64,000 bases of DNA from Hydractinia symbiolongicarpus (lineage: Eukaryota; Cnidaria; Hydrozoa; Anthoathecata; Hydractiniidae): the NCBI RefSeq assembly GCF_029227915.1, contig NC_079877.1, positions 16,664,851 to 16,728,850 of the forward strand, given 5' to 3'. Numbering within the stretch: the first letter of the stretch is position 1; every line of letters begins with the position of its first letter. Positions 33,355-43,534 of the stretch are shown here, piece after piece. The notes below the pieces were generated by a model that was given only the letters and a program-made list of their open reading frames with translations, made no database searches and was not told the DNA's origin. Made by a program: the position numbers and the translations under genes.

Positions 33355-33450
33355 CTACAGACGAATGTGTAGACGAGTACAGAAGAGTAACAGACGAGTA
33401 CAGACGAGTACAGACGATTACAGACTAGTACAGTCGAGTACAAACGAAAC
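33355..33450. repeat. Tandem 10-bp AGACGAGTAC subrepeats in the left MULE terminal repeat
   Basis: About nine imperfect units of the AGACGAGTAC type (variants AGACGATTAC, AGACTAGTAC, AGTCGAGTAC) follow GATCTGTTCTAAAACTAC. Inverted counterparts stand at 38700-38768 and 41923-41970, on both sides of the pogo-like insertion. Confidence 0.75.
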
Positions 33451-35174
33451 ACAGATTATTTTTTAGATTTTAACAGTAACGTTGAATTGCGTAAAATGTA
33501 TGCGGGTATTGAAATGACAACCATAGAATAATATGCAAGTCTCATATTCATAACAAAGCTATGTACACCTCAAAACAAATGTGAACTATCTTTTTCTAAT
33601 AAATTTGCCTCTCTATTCAACGCCCTCTCTAAAATTATAAACCATTCGAGGGGTTTTTTATTGGACAAAATGGATATAAAATTTTGATCGTCAAATATAC
33701 TCATTTAGTACATACTGAAACATTTGATAACAAAAATAAAAGTACAACATTTAAATGCTGATGATATTTACTAAAGACACGCCCTTTTTTCTTTTTTGAA
33801 TAAACACCTCTCTCATTAAACGCCTCTTTCTATTTAACAATATTTTTAAAACAACAAAATATAAAACACTGCATTCCATCAAAAGCACCCTCTAAACTCG
33901 TGCCCAATTATTTTGTCTTTTCACACCCTGAGGCAAAAAAGTAGGATTTTGCGCTTAAACGAAAGTTTTCTTAATGGAATAAGTATGGAATAAAAGTAAG
34001 TAGCTTAAAAAAAACAAAACACGTGAACACAATCTTCATTAAAAAAGAAAACAGAAGTTTTAGCTAAAAATCGTTTTGAAACATACTGAGTTTTCAAATA
34101 AATTTAACAACAACACCTGACCATTGTAATCGTTGACCAAACAGCCATATTACTAACGAGCTGTTTCGATAAGGTTTGAGAGAAGTACACTACCGGGTTT
34201 TCGAAGAATAGCCTGTTTTTTATAGCTATATGTTGCACATCTAAATGGCAATAAGTTGCGGTGAAGTCATAAACGAATGTAACAGGTCCAGAAGGAGATA
34301 CCCCTGTTATTCGTCTATCCATGTGTTTCACAATCACCTTGTTTGAAAGTGTGCGGCATTCGACTTTCATTTTTTTTCTGGCACCCATAGCATACCGACA
34401 CATTTCCGGGTAGTAAAACAATTTCATAGAAAAAAGGTGACATTTTAATTTGCCAATTGTTGACGTGCGAAAAGTTTTTAATGATTTTAATGAGGGTGAG
34501 CATTACTGCTGGTGAGCATTACTCATTTTCTAAGAATCTAAGAATCGCTTTCGTTGAACATCTTGACTACTTTCTAGCGTCTTCTTCTTTGCGTGGTGTT
34601 TTTTTATTTGATCTTTCTTTAGGCCGGTTTGTGATATTGTCGAATCCGTTTCGATTGCAGCAGTTAAACCTCTTCGTGCTTTACTTTGCATGGTTTTCTA
34701 TTTAACCTGCACGAAATACGCGAAACACATGTTCAGATTCACGGCTGCAGCTTTTGTATGTTCGCATATTAAGAACCATGTATGAGTTTTTCATTTGCAT
34801 TCCAATAAATCACGATTTCTTGAAGATGGTGATATGATGTGCGGAGTTGTGGAAGTTGAACATTTTACGGTTCGCATTCTTGGATCACCTGATTCAGCCG
34901 TAGTTATTCCTTTTACATCAGACAGGATGTCCACAGCTTGCTGGAAAATTTTCTTTAAAGTATCTTTGGGCTTGTCCGTTAATATATCGGTTCTTCTGCA
35001 GATATTGGAATCTCCGGCTTTTCATTGTTAGGTGTACAATTAGATAAAACAGAATCTGTCGCCAATTCTAGTACATTAACTTCCTTATCTTTTTTTCTGT
35101 GGTGGTGAATCGGTCGCGTTGTTTGACAGCTCAGTCAGATCAGGAATTGTAGGGATATGTTCCATTTTTTGGTC

Positions 35175-35471
35175 TTATCCCTCCATTCTCCAAAATGTGA
35201 GGGCACACTTCCGGTATAGTGGTGCCAAGATGAACGGTCCTTTATCGTAAAAAGCTTTAACCAGAGCTTTATAATTTCGTATATAAAGTTTTTTGAGTGC
35301 TTTTATGACATTCATCAGTGGTTCGGTTTTATGCTGTCCCGTGGCTGTAGTCTCAGAGTTACTGTCTATTTCAGATTTTGCAACGTGATTGCTCCATTCA
35401 ATCGGGTTTTGCCAGTATGTGTCACAAATTCCACAGTGTCGCTGCGCAAACTTTGTCATTTTGTATTTCAT
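35175..35471 (-). other. Unrecognised ORF inside the MULE-like element
   Basis: A 98-codon open stretch beginning MKYKMTKFAQRHCGICDTYW and containing ALKKLYIRNYKALVKAFYDK. One CxxC pair and a later His suggest a zinc-binding segment, but the pattern is incomplete. It lies between the HTH fragment and the SWIM segment, on the same strand. It may be part of the inserted Tigger-like element or of the MULE gene; I cannot decide which. Confidence 0.3.
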
Positions 35472-35589
35472 TGATGTTGCTCTATATTCATCAAAAAAAA
35501 AATTAAAAAAAGTAGGGTGAGCTGAGAAATGAAAACGAATAAGTAAGTTTTCTTAACAATTTGATACATTATTATTTAGGTATCAGATT

Positions 35590-35760
35590 TCATTCTTCTT
35601 GTATTGGCTTTTCCATTTTTGTACGCTTCAAAAAACTTTTGTTTGTTTTTTTCCAGTTCAAAAGAGTATTAGGTGGGGAGCCAAATAATTTTGCCACTTC
35701 TTTATTGGACCTTCCTTTCTCCAACTCCAGCAAAGCTTGTACTTTGTCCCCAAATTTTTA
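35590..35760 (-). pseudogene. CENP-B/psq-type helix-turn-helix fragment
   Basis: The minus-strand frame reads KFGDKVQALLELEKGRSNKE, then VAKLFGSPPNTLLNWKK, and stops at 35590. This is the N-terminal HTH of pogo/Tigger-type transposases (a basic helix, then the SNKEVA helix-turn, then the NTL-W helix). A stop stands just before the K of the first helix. It probably belongs to a Tigger-like element whose end is at 36410, interrupted by the 256-bp MITE. Confidence 0.6.
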
Positions 35761-35850
35761 TCGACATGGAGTAGCTTAGCCGTTTTCAGTTTTAAACGAA
35801 AATAAAAGAACTCACTGGCTTAAGATTGCTTGCGATTTCTCTTTGTCTTA

Positions 35851-36106
35851 GGGGCTGTTCATATTGAGGCGTGGTGGCTCGGTTGACCGGGCTGGCTCGG
35901 CCGAGCGGGATCTCGCTGCTATTAAGAAACACATGAAAAAATAAAAATGTGTTCATATGACAGGCGAGCCAGCCCGCCTAGGCGAGATGAAATTAACAAT
36001 AGCTTCATTGTTTATGAATCTTTTGTAAAATGTAAACAACTTCATATGAACACGAGATGAAAATCACCCCGGTTAGCCAAGCCAGCCCGCCTCCATGAAC
36101 AGCCCC
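35851..36106. mobile_element. 256-bp MITE with TTA target duplication
   Basis: The unit starts GGGGCTGTTCAT and ends ATGAACAGCCCC, flanked on both sides by TTA (35848-35850 and 36107-36109). Subterminal GAGGCG...GCCAGCCCGCC phrases are also inverted. It carries no gene. Three-base TTA duplications point to the PIF/Harbinger group. It is GC-richer than its host region. Confidence 0.82.
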
Positions 36107-36189
36107 TTACAAAAAAATCAAAAACATTCAAATTCGACAGAGATTCAAATTACGAAAAACAAAAACATTCGAAAGTGTTAATGGTATAT

Positions 36190-36410
36190 TTACACTTAAA
36201 AATTCGGATTATAGAGAAAATATGGCCGAAGTAACCTAAAAGTTAGTTCTAATTGTAGATGTTTTCAGATTATAGAGATCGAATAGTAGAAAGTAAATTA
36301 TGAGAGTTTCTTAAAGAAAATTGACGGTGACGGTGACGGTGACGGTGAATTTGTTCGGATTATAGAAAGATTCGGATAATAGAGATTCGGATAAAAGAGA
36401 GTCAACTGTA
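36190..36410. repeat. Tigger/pogo-like terminal region
   Basis: The outer end, read on the minus strand, begins TACAGTTGACTCTCTTTTAT, and the phrase ATTCGGAT(T/A)ATAGA is repeated at 36202, 36356, 36371 and 36386. CAGTTGACTCTC-type ends are typical of Tigger/pogo elements. A GACGGT hexamer array lies at about 36324-36346. The opposite end was not found. Confidence 0.5.
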
Positions 36411-39404
36411 TAAAACAAATTTCCTAGCCGACTTCTTTCTAGTATATTTTACCTCAATGGCTAGCCATTTATTGCGAAAATTATTTAATAAACGGTCAAG
36501 GCCTTGCTCCCCCTTGCTCTCATAGAGCCCTTCAAATATATCTTTCATTATAATTTTTATTTAACTCTGAGGGAAAAGCAATTTTCGTAGTTTATTTTCA
36601 ATGTTTTTTTAAAATGTATCGTAACCCAGCAGGTGACTGGAACAACTGCCGCATTCACCTAAAATCGCATCGTCCGTTCCTAATACCCTCAAGACGAAAG
36701 TGACGGTTTCTTTCGTTTAGCTACTTGCCAGAGATATGTGAAATCTTGAGTTTCTTGGTGTCTATGTAACATACTTATCCCCAGGATCCAGGGACTTTTA
36801 GGCTTGTCTCTTCGAAGCACTGCCAGGTTTTCAAACACGGTCGGAGTGAAGTAATGACCAGCAATCTGGTATGTCGTATCTGCTGATACTAGAGAGAAAC
36901 ATTTTTAAGGAGCTTTCATTGTACAAAAACGTGCCATATCTACTAGCGTTTGTTCGAGCAACAGAACCACTGACGGTTTTTTAGCAGCCCGAAACACTAT
37001 TTCTTGCACAAAAGGCTGGTCGCCATCAAAAATATCGAACCCTTCATCTTTTTGTGAAAAACTAAGATAAATTAACGAAGTGAAGTCATCATCTTGTTTC
37101 TTTTTATAATTGCAACGGTAATTATAAATTTGCTTTGCATTTGTGACACCTGCCTGGTCCTTTAATATCGAGTTTCTTGACTCTTCGATTTCGTCTAAAA
37201 TAATACGTGGAGCTTTGCTGCTTTCACACATCTCCTTTTCCTTACACTCTTAGAAGAAGGGTTTTGTAGTAATTATTTTTGCATTTCCATGTGCAGTGGT
37301 TGATATGACTTTGCTAACTTGTTTCAAATCAGTATCAGTTAAGTTTTCATCGTTATCATCCCTTTTCCCTGATAAATCATATGTTAGAAATATCAAAGAA
37401 TGAGCATATAATCGTATTTTGTCGTTTTTTTAAAGGTTTCTGATATATTATCAGCATATAAATTGTATGGATGTTTTATGTTTAGGTTCTTTTGGTGCAG
37501 TAGTAAAGTCACTGTGTCCTTAACTCTATATGGTCATCTTGTTGCTCCCAAATCTCTGTCATATTTATCTCCCTGATGTCTACACTTTTTGCAATAAACA
37601 GGAAGCGTTGTGTCATCGTTGTAAAGTTCGATACAACTTGCGTACGAGAAGAAAACAAACTACTTGTCACTACCTCCTTATATTTATCACAGTGTTTAAA
37701 TATGTGGTTTACTCACCTGTGGCATTTGATTTCATGTCTGAACTGTCGGTTTGCGTTTTAATTTCAATTTTTTTAAACCCATTTGCATCCCAACCTAAGT
37801 TAATGGTGTTTTAAATTATATTTGAAATTTTCACTGCTGGGGAGTGAATATTTTAAGAAACGCACCTCCAGTTATCACAAAATCGTCATCACTATCACTA
37901 ATTTCTATCGCTTCCTTCTGAACATTATAAAGACCTGTTGTAAAATAAATAAAACAATTAAATAGAAGCAGCTAAGCTTATTCGTACTTATTTTCGCGCA
38001 TTCGCGCAAAAAAGTTGCGCCAAAATTAATACAATTTGAAATACATTCATTATTGTTATTTTTAAAACACTTTTTATAAGAACAATTCTATAAGAACATA
38101 AGGCTAGGAATAGGTCCTACTTTAATGTTTTAGTAAACTAATTTTTGCAAAAACTTTTTTTCGCGAGGTCCAAAAAGGGAATATAGTAATAATTTTTGAA
38201 GTTTTAACCTATTTATTGAGATAAGGCATCCTTTATACTAGGCTTTTTTGTCACAAAGGTTGACCATTATTTCTATCAAGGGAACAAGTGTTTCATCAAC
38301 CTTTTTTGGACTAAAATTTTTGCGTTTTCATAATTCATCCATTTGTGCAATTATAATTAAAAATGAAACGTGAAATAATTATGTAGCCAACCACTTTTAT
38401 GAAATCTATGTAAATCGAAATAATATTATAAAAACATTCAACAAGTGCTCACATGAACAAAACTGTTTGTTTTTTATATTTATTGTTGTTTGTTTGTTAT
38501 TTTATATTTACAAATCGAATTATACATCAAACGAAAAGGTGAATTCCTCTACTTTTCCTATTTTTAACAATCATGTAGCGTTCTATACCTTTATGAGAAG
38601 TTCGGGAAAACTACATTATTTTAAAATTTTAAAGAATCAGTTGGGAAACTCACTATTCTTTTTATGAAGTTTCATTTTTAAAGATGGAAAAATCGTCCGT
38701 GATTACCTGTACTTGTCTGAACTTGTCTGTGATTCGATTCGTCTGTAACTAGTTTGTACTCGTCTGTACCTTATCGGTAAAAAAAAAGTCGGCAAAAAGT
38801 GACTAAATTTTGGCTAGGTGACTAAATTTTTTACCGACCAATTTTTTTACCGACATTTTTTTTTGCCGACCGAAAATTTTTACCGACTTTTTTTTTACCG
38901 ACTAGTAATATTTGCCGATTTTTTGAATTACTTTTTAACCTCCAATTTTTTAGTTTTTTGACTTTCCAAAGTGATTCCAGGGATTCTAATCAAATTTAGA
39001 CTTTGTCGTTTTATGAAGCCTCATCCGCAATATTATACGGAGTATACACCAAATAGCGGAGCTCCGCTATATTATGTCTTTGTATACACTAAGTTTGAAC
39101 CAATTGAACCAATAGCTTTCTCTTAAACCCACGTGAGATGATAAAAGCAAATAATTTCTCGGTTAATGATTGGTTCAATTATGTATGACCATATTTGGTG
39201 GAGAGCTTTTTCACAGAGTTAGTGTATAATGATCCTGTAAAACCAAACCTGGTAAAGGAGAAAGAAAATTAAAGAAGTTCTTTTGAATTCCTACTGTTTA
39301 ATTTAATGCTAACAATAGTATCTTTGTAATATAAACATCAAAAACAACATAATCAACAACAACAAACTGTTCATACAAATAGCAGAGAAAAATAAGTAAA
39401 TATT

Positions 39405-40880
39405 TTAACAACGAAAAAGGTTTTCAATTCTTTCCAAGACAGCATTAGCAGATTCCACTGCTTCTGTTATACCAGCAGCTTTGAAGCCATTTAATATCAT
39501 TTTATCTTGAGCACATAAGAATTCATAAAGTTTTGAAATCCATTTAGCATGCATCACCTTTAATTCGGTTAGATTAAGCGACACTTTAATATCTGCAGGT
39601 CTTATGCCTTTCTCCAACTGCTGGGAAACTTGATGAGAAAACCATTCATTGTAACAATTGGAAATGAACGATTTTGCTGGCTTGTTCAAGGTTATATCCA
39701 GTGGTTGAAACTTATTTGTTAGGTTGTGGGGCACTATTATAACTCTGCAAGAATTCTTTCGGCAAAGTTGAAGAACAGCTTCGTTATCCTGCCCCTTGAA
39801 TGTATCCATGATTATTAACGATAGTTGCTCCTTTGGATAATTCAGATTTACTTTGACTTTATCCAGGTACGGAAAAATAATATCTTCAAATAGCTCCATT
39901 GATTTTTCAGTATGTGACCAATGATTGCTGGAAAATGTAACATTAAAGCCAGTTGGAAAATCAAACTTTGGGAGGCATCTTTTTGTTTTGCCTTCATAGA
40001 TAAGTTGAATCGAGAGAAACTTACCAGTCATGCTGATAACAAAAGTAGCTGTTATTTGTCTCTTATCATCGATGCCTTTAATTGGAACAGTTTTTGCTCC
40101 TTTTGGATTGAAAGTGTATTTTCCAAGAGACACATAAGATAAAGGAGTTTGGTCCAAATTTAATATAAGATCCTTAGGAATATCATCGTCGCTGACAACA
40201 GCGGAAATTTGTCGTTGAAATGTGAGCTTTTCTTCAAGTAAAAATTGTTCACTTGGCTCGATTTTGCCGGTCGTTCCTTTTCGTTTAGACCATGCCATTG
40301 ATTTCAATACATTTCTAGCCCAGCCTTCTGTAAGTACAATATGACCACCGAATTCTTTAAGTTTTGATGGACAGTTTGCCTTGACGACTCCATTACCAAT
40401 TGCTATGACCATTTTTCTTGAAATAGCACCTCCAGCCAGACGTACTCCAGTTATCACATCTCTCACTTTAAGCATAAGTTCGTCTGGTAAGAGGTTTGGC
40501 CTACCTTTCTTCTCGTGTACAGTAGATGAAACAGAGTGATTTTGGTTCTTCTGAATCTTTTTTTTCCAATTATTCACTGACGTTCGGAAGAAAGTATATT
40601 TTGGATACTTTTTCTTGAATTTCTCCAGTGCTGATTTGGTGCCATTCAAAAGAGCGTATTCTCCAACTTCATTCTTTATGTTGTTTGGAACTGATGAGTA
40701 TTTCTTTTTGGTTTTTGGTTGAACAAACGCTTTCATCTCTTTATTAATCGCGTTGATTGCTGTTCCATTAACAGTGCCAGATGCAGAAGTTAAAAACGTT
40801 GGTACTTTCTCAGGAGATTTCCCATTACAGCTTCTCGATGAAGATTTATAAAAATCTCTCAAATCTCGTACTTTAGCCAT
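39405..40880 (-). CDS. Intact pogo-like transposase (DDE_1 superfamily), 491 aa
   Basis: One uninterrupted ORF from ATG at 40880. Residues 1-60 are basic and low-complexity. Residues about 65-120 resemble a helix-turn-helix (YALLNGTKSALEKFKKKYPK, then FRTSVNNWKKKI). About 125-210 contains a second DNA-binding-like region of CENP-B type (GRPNLLPDELMLKVRD, GWARNVLKSMAWSKRKGT). The catalytic domain follows, with an acidic residue in each expected place: LNLDQTPLSYV (about 251), LSLIIMDTFKGQDNE (about 361) and NKFQPLDITLNKPAK (about 398). It would cut and paste the element at TA sites. It fills most of a 3.15-kb transposon with TA duplications and shows no stop, so it may be active or recently active. 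Which pogo subgroup it belongs to is not clear. Confidence 0.87.
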   Translation of the reverse strand: MAKVRDLRDFYKSSSRSCNGKSPEKVPTFLTSASGTVNGTAINAINKEMKAFVQPKTKKKYSSVPNNIKNEVGEYALLNGTKSALEKFKKKYPKYTFFRTSVNNWKKKIQKNQNHSVSSTVHEKKGRPNLLPDELMLKVRDVITGVRLAGGAISRKMVIAIGNGVVKANCPSKLKEFGGHIVLTEGWARNVLKSMAWSKRKGTTGKIEPSEQFLLEEKLTFQRQISAVVSDDDIPKDLILNLDQTPLSYVSLGKYTFNPKGAKTVPIKGIDDKRQITATFVISMTGKFLSIQLIYEGKTKRCLPKFDFPTGFNVTFSSNHWSHTEKSMELFEDIIFPYLDKVKVNLNYPKEQLSLIIMDTFKGQDNEAVLQLCRKNSCRVIIVPHNLTNKFQPLDITLNKPAKSFISNCYNEWFSHQVSQQLEKGIRPADIKVSLNLTELKVMHAKWISKLYEFLCAQDKMILNGFKAAGITEAVESANAVLERIENLFRC

Positions 40881-41135
40881 TGTTGCTATTCTTTTTTATC
40901 AATGTTTTGATTGATAAAGTGATGAAACAGAAAAGTTACATAATTTGATTTAAGTCCCTCCTTCGCTCCTTGATTGAAATCGATCGTCTTTTGTTTTTAT
41001 AACGTAACAACAAAGGTGGAGAGCAACTTATTATGTCACAATAGATTTCGAAAGCATTGAAATGTTCGAACGTGTTTTTTTTGCACTCATTTTTTTCACA
41101 AGGCAAGTTCGTTGATTATTCATGTTCGTAGAAAT
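40881..41135. promoter_or_regulatory. Bidirectional promoter region of the pogo-like element
   Basis: The 255 bases between the divergent start codons of the transposase (minus) and the HIRAN ORF (plus) must hold both promoters. The region is AT-rich; no single TATA box stands out. Confidence 0.4.
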
Positions 41136-41755
41136 ATGCCTTCATTCGACAGAAAGATTGCAGCCAGAGGTTATCATGTTTACAAGAACACAACGTGGAA
41201 AAATGCTGAAGCAGGTCAAAAAGTCCAAGTACAAATTGAGACTAACAAATCGTCCAAAGAATGTGATCCTTATGCATGTGCCATTAAAATAAAGAATAAT
41301 TTCTTTGACAACTGGATGACTGTTGGGCACATTCCAAGGGAAATTTCACGCCACTGTTTTTATTTCATCAAAGAAGGTGGAAGTATTTCTGGTCAATTGC
41401 TCTCCACCAACTACAAAGTGTCCCCGATCCCTGCAGGAGGACTTGAAGTACCGCTTCTACTTACTTTTACAGTGAAAGAAGACAGAATTTTTTTCTAATG
41501 AAAGACTTTATCAACAACCTATACGACTATGATTACACTGGCGAGAAGGAAGACAAAAAAAACGACGGAAGTGATGACGACGGCGAGAGTGACGACGACG
41601 AAATTGATATTGTTATCAACAATGATAAGGCAGAAGGGAGTGTTGAAGAAGAGAAAAATGATGAAAATGAAGAAGAAGATAATGCGAAGGAGACGGGAGA
41701 TGTCCAAAATATTATTGATAAAATCATTAATAAAGATGTTATTGAAATAGATTAG
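41136..41755 (+). CDS. HIRAN-domain protein of the pogo-like element, with frame break
   Basis: From ATG at 41136 the first frame (to TAA at 41498) encodes 120 residues that match a HIRAN domain: MPSFDRKIAARGYHVYKNTTW, DPYACAIKIKNN, VGHIPREISR, FIKEGGSISG and PAGGLEVPLLLTF. HIRAN domains bind free 3' DNA ends in HLTF-type remodellers and occur as stand-alone proteins elsewhere. A second frame opens at 41498 with MKDFINNLYDYDYTGE and an acidic tail of about 60 residues (EDKKNDGSDDDGESDDDE) ending at 41755. The two frames meet at a run of seven T (41488-41494) and would be continuous with one more base. This is either a mutation, a sequencing error or a slippage site. The gene lies within the terminal repeats and diverges from the transposase, so it belongs to the element. 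Its role in transposition is unknown; protecting or processing ends is a guess. Confidence 0.75.
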
Positions 41756-42022
41756 ATTGTTGTAAAATCTTTGTTCTCTTTTAATTCAGCGGTGTCAAAA
41801 AAGTCGGCAATAAGTGACCAATATTAAAAAAATTAACCGGTAAAAAGTGACTAATTTTTGCTAAGTGACTAAATTTTTTGCCGACTTTTTTTTACACCGA
41901 CTTTTTTTTACCGATAAGGTAACTCATCTGTAACTTGTTTGTAACCGTCTACGCATTTGTTTGTAGTTTTAGAACAGATCTTTATTATTAGATGAAATGT
42001 TGGAGGCATTTGAGCCGGCCTT

Positions 42023-42031
42023 TAGGAACGT
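42023..42031 (+). repeat. Right 9-bp target duplication of the MULE-like element
   Basis: TAGGAACGT, partner of TAGAAATGT at 32636-32644. Confidence 0.6.
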
Positions 42032-42790
42032 TTAACATCCTGTCCAAATTGTTTAATACACGAAAATCACTTCCACCTACACATCCTAAAACAATTTTGA
42101 ATAGAGACAACACACAAAATCCAAGCTTGGGTTAATGCTAGATCTTGTCCTTAGCCATCAACCGCCGCTCAAGTTTCAAAAAAAACGCCAGATGTCTGAA
42201 CAGCAAAAACATTTGTTAAAGAAACATTACCTTTGACACTTACAATTCTGATATCTGCAAAGCAAGCTTCCTATTAAAATCATATTTTCTTTTAAATGTA
42301 GTACACAAATGTGAATTTATTTGAAGTCTACACTTTGAAGTCCATATTGTTACTAAACTTTTTTTTAATTTTCCTTTTATTTTTTCATTTTTTAAGTTTA
42401 AAGGAACATTTCAGTAATTCTTGGTATTGAAAAGCCTTAAATGTGCTTAACATGTTTTAAAGTTATGGAACTCTGTAGCCATATGTCCTATGAGTTTTAC
42501 AGTATCAGATACTAAAAAGCAGTACTGCTGGTTGCTATAGAAATGCTAACATTTAGCGTGTATGGTGAAAATCAGTTACACGACGTTTACCACACACTTT
42601 ACGATTTGCGAGAGATCTCACACAGGGTTACCAAATCTTTTCATGTATTGTGCAATATTTTACTGAACATAGCAACAAACCTCACTATTCAGCAAGTTTA
42701 GGATGAGGCAAAAAAGTAAGAAAATTCAGCTTTTAAATTGGTATTGTGTGAAATTGATAAGATTGTGTTTTTTTACACATTGTCCTTCTT
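42032..42790. other. Intergenic, no feature seen
   Basis: AT-rich spacer between the MULE-like element and the small Harbinger-like element. I see no gene or repeat that stands out. Confidence 0.35.
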
Positions 42791-42913
42791 AAGTTTGGTT
42801 CCCACTGAGGCGATGATCGCTATCGCCCATACTTCATCGTCAATGATGAGTTTGGTGGGAATGCTAAAGTTCGTCGTCCAAATCAAAAAGTTCGGCAACG
42901 AACGCAAAATGAT

Positions 42914-42949
42914 GGGCGATGAATATCAAAACGTTTTGATATTCATCGC
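42914..42949. repeat. 36-bp perfect palindrome without spacer
   Basis: GGCGATGAATATCAAAAC is followed directly by its reverse complement. Beyond it, CAACGAAC (left) and GTTCGTTG (right) also pair after a mismatched stretch. The GGCGATGA ends equal the subterminal phrase of the Harbinger-like element in which it lies. Confidence 0.9.
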
Positions 42950-43204
42950 CTTGGTTCGTTGTCCTACTTGTTGATCTTTTCATTGTGTCGGAAAAGATAA
43001 AACAAAGACAAAGGACACACATTATGGATTGAAAATTTAAAGCGATTGGTTTATGCTTTAACAAACCATGTGAATTGCAAAAACCTTTTTTCATAATGTA
43101 ATGATAAATGTACCCGTAGAACTTTTTGACAAGAGGAAGGTCTACTTGTATTACAGTAAGTCAAGTAATTATCTGGTCTTATGAAATAGATATAATAAGA
43201 AACC

Positions 43205-43534
43205 ATGATGGCACGGCACCACAGAAAGCGAGGTTATTATTGTATATTTTTGCTTGCTCTCTATATTAATGTTATTTGCTGTCTTGTTTTCAAAAGAGTA
43301 GAAATAATATTTTCAAACAGAATGCCGAAACCAACGTTTGATTTACAAGACGACGAACGACTTTCCATCGAGGTCCAAAAATACAAATGTTTGTACGATA
43401 AAACGTCAAAATGTTACAAGGAGAAATGGTCAAATCGTTCGGGAGACATTTTCAAAAACCTAAAAACTCTCTGTCAGCCACGCGTAACTTCGCCAAAATT
43501 TGATTATAAGCACCTTTGTTTTTCCTATGCTTGA
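43205..43534 (+). CDS. MADF-like DNA-binding ORF of the Harbinger-like element
   Basis: A 109-codon ORF; an internal ATG at 43322 gives a 70-residue protein starting MPKPTFDLQDDERLSIEVQK that looks more natural than the longer hydrophobic extension. The segment DERLSIEVQKYKCLYD followed by CYKEKWSNRSGDI resembles a MADF domain: an acidic start, a helix, the YKCLYD turn where the family has YPxLYD, and a W helix. MADF and Myb/SANT proteins bind terminal repeats in Harbinger elements. It is short (the family usually has 85 residues or more) and may be the first exon of a truncated gene. Confidence 0.45.
   Translation: MMARHHRKRGYYCIFLLALYINVICCLVFKRVEIIFSNRMPKPTFDLQDDERLSIEVQKYKCLYDKTSKCYKEKWSNRSGDIFKNLKTLCQPRVTSPKFDYKHLCFSYA

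Larger units (their letters stand above)
34104..37950 (-). pseudogene. Decayed multi-exon MULE-type transposase with SWIM zinc finger
   Basis: Read on the minus strand, exon-like pieces appear in order. About 37940-37510 holds an acidic N-terminal part (KEAIEISDSDDDFVITGG, then a Cys pair in VYCKKCRHQGDKY). 37231-36905 holds a conserved block with TNAKQIYNYRCNYKKKQDDD and FVQEIVFRAAKKPSVVLLLE. About 36890-36780 starts the catalytic domain (SADTTYQIAGHYFTPT). 36780-36640 continues it (MLHRHQETQDFTYLW, LGTDDAILGEC). About 35000-34720 holds a SWIM-type segment (HTWFLICEHTKAAAVNLN) interrupted by one stop. 34480-34104 is the C-terminal region, split over two frames (FYEIVLLPGNVSVCYGCQKK; IVKHMDRRITG, DFTATYCHLDV). 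The order matches MULE-derived proteins known from animals. Stops, frame changes and insertions make it a pseudogene. Confidence 0.65.
38769..41919. mobile_element. pogo-like DNA transposon carrying a HIRAN-domain gene
   Basis: The left end reads CCTTATCGGTAAAAAAAAAG and the right end is its reverse complement; both are flanked by TA (38767-38768 and 41920-41921), the target of Tc1/mariner/pogo elements. Subterminal copies of GTCGGCAAAAA and GTGACTAAATTTT occur at both ends (about 38790-38930 and 41800-41900). Inside are a transposase ORF on the minus strand and a HIRAN-domain ORF on the plus strand, diverging from about 40880-41135. The element is 3151 bp, sits in the right terminal repeat of the MULE-like element, and its transposase frame is open, so it is much younger than its surroundings. 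Confidence 0.88.
32645..42022 (-). mobile_element. MULE-like (Mutator) DNA transposon carrying nested insertions
   Basis: The left end reads AAGGCTGGGTCAAATGCATC and the right end, inverted, AAGGCCGGCTCAAATGCCTC; both continue with CAACATTTCATC. Further in, both sides share GATCTGTTCTAAAACTAC and runs of AGACGAGTAC-like 10-mers (33340-33450 on the left; 41923-41990 and 38700-38768 on the right, inverted). The left repeat is split by about 600 bases of other sequence. A decayed transposase gene of MULE type, with a SWIM zinc finger, runs on the minus strand. Later arrivals are a 256-bp MITE (35851-36106), what looks like a Tigger-type end (to 36410), and a 3.15-kb pogo-like element placed inside the right terminal repeat. 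The element separates acidic genes A and B. Confidence 0.72.
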
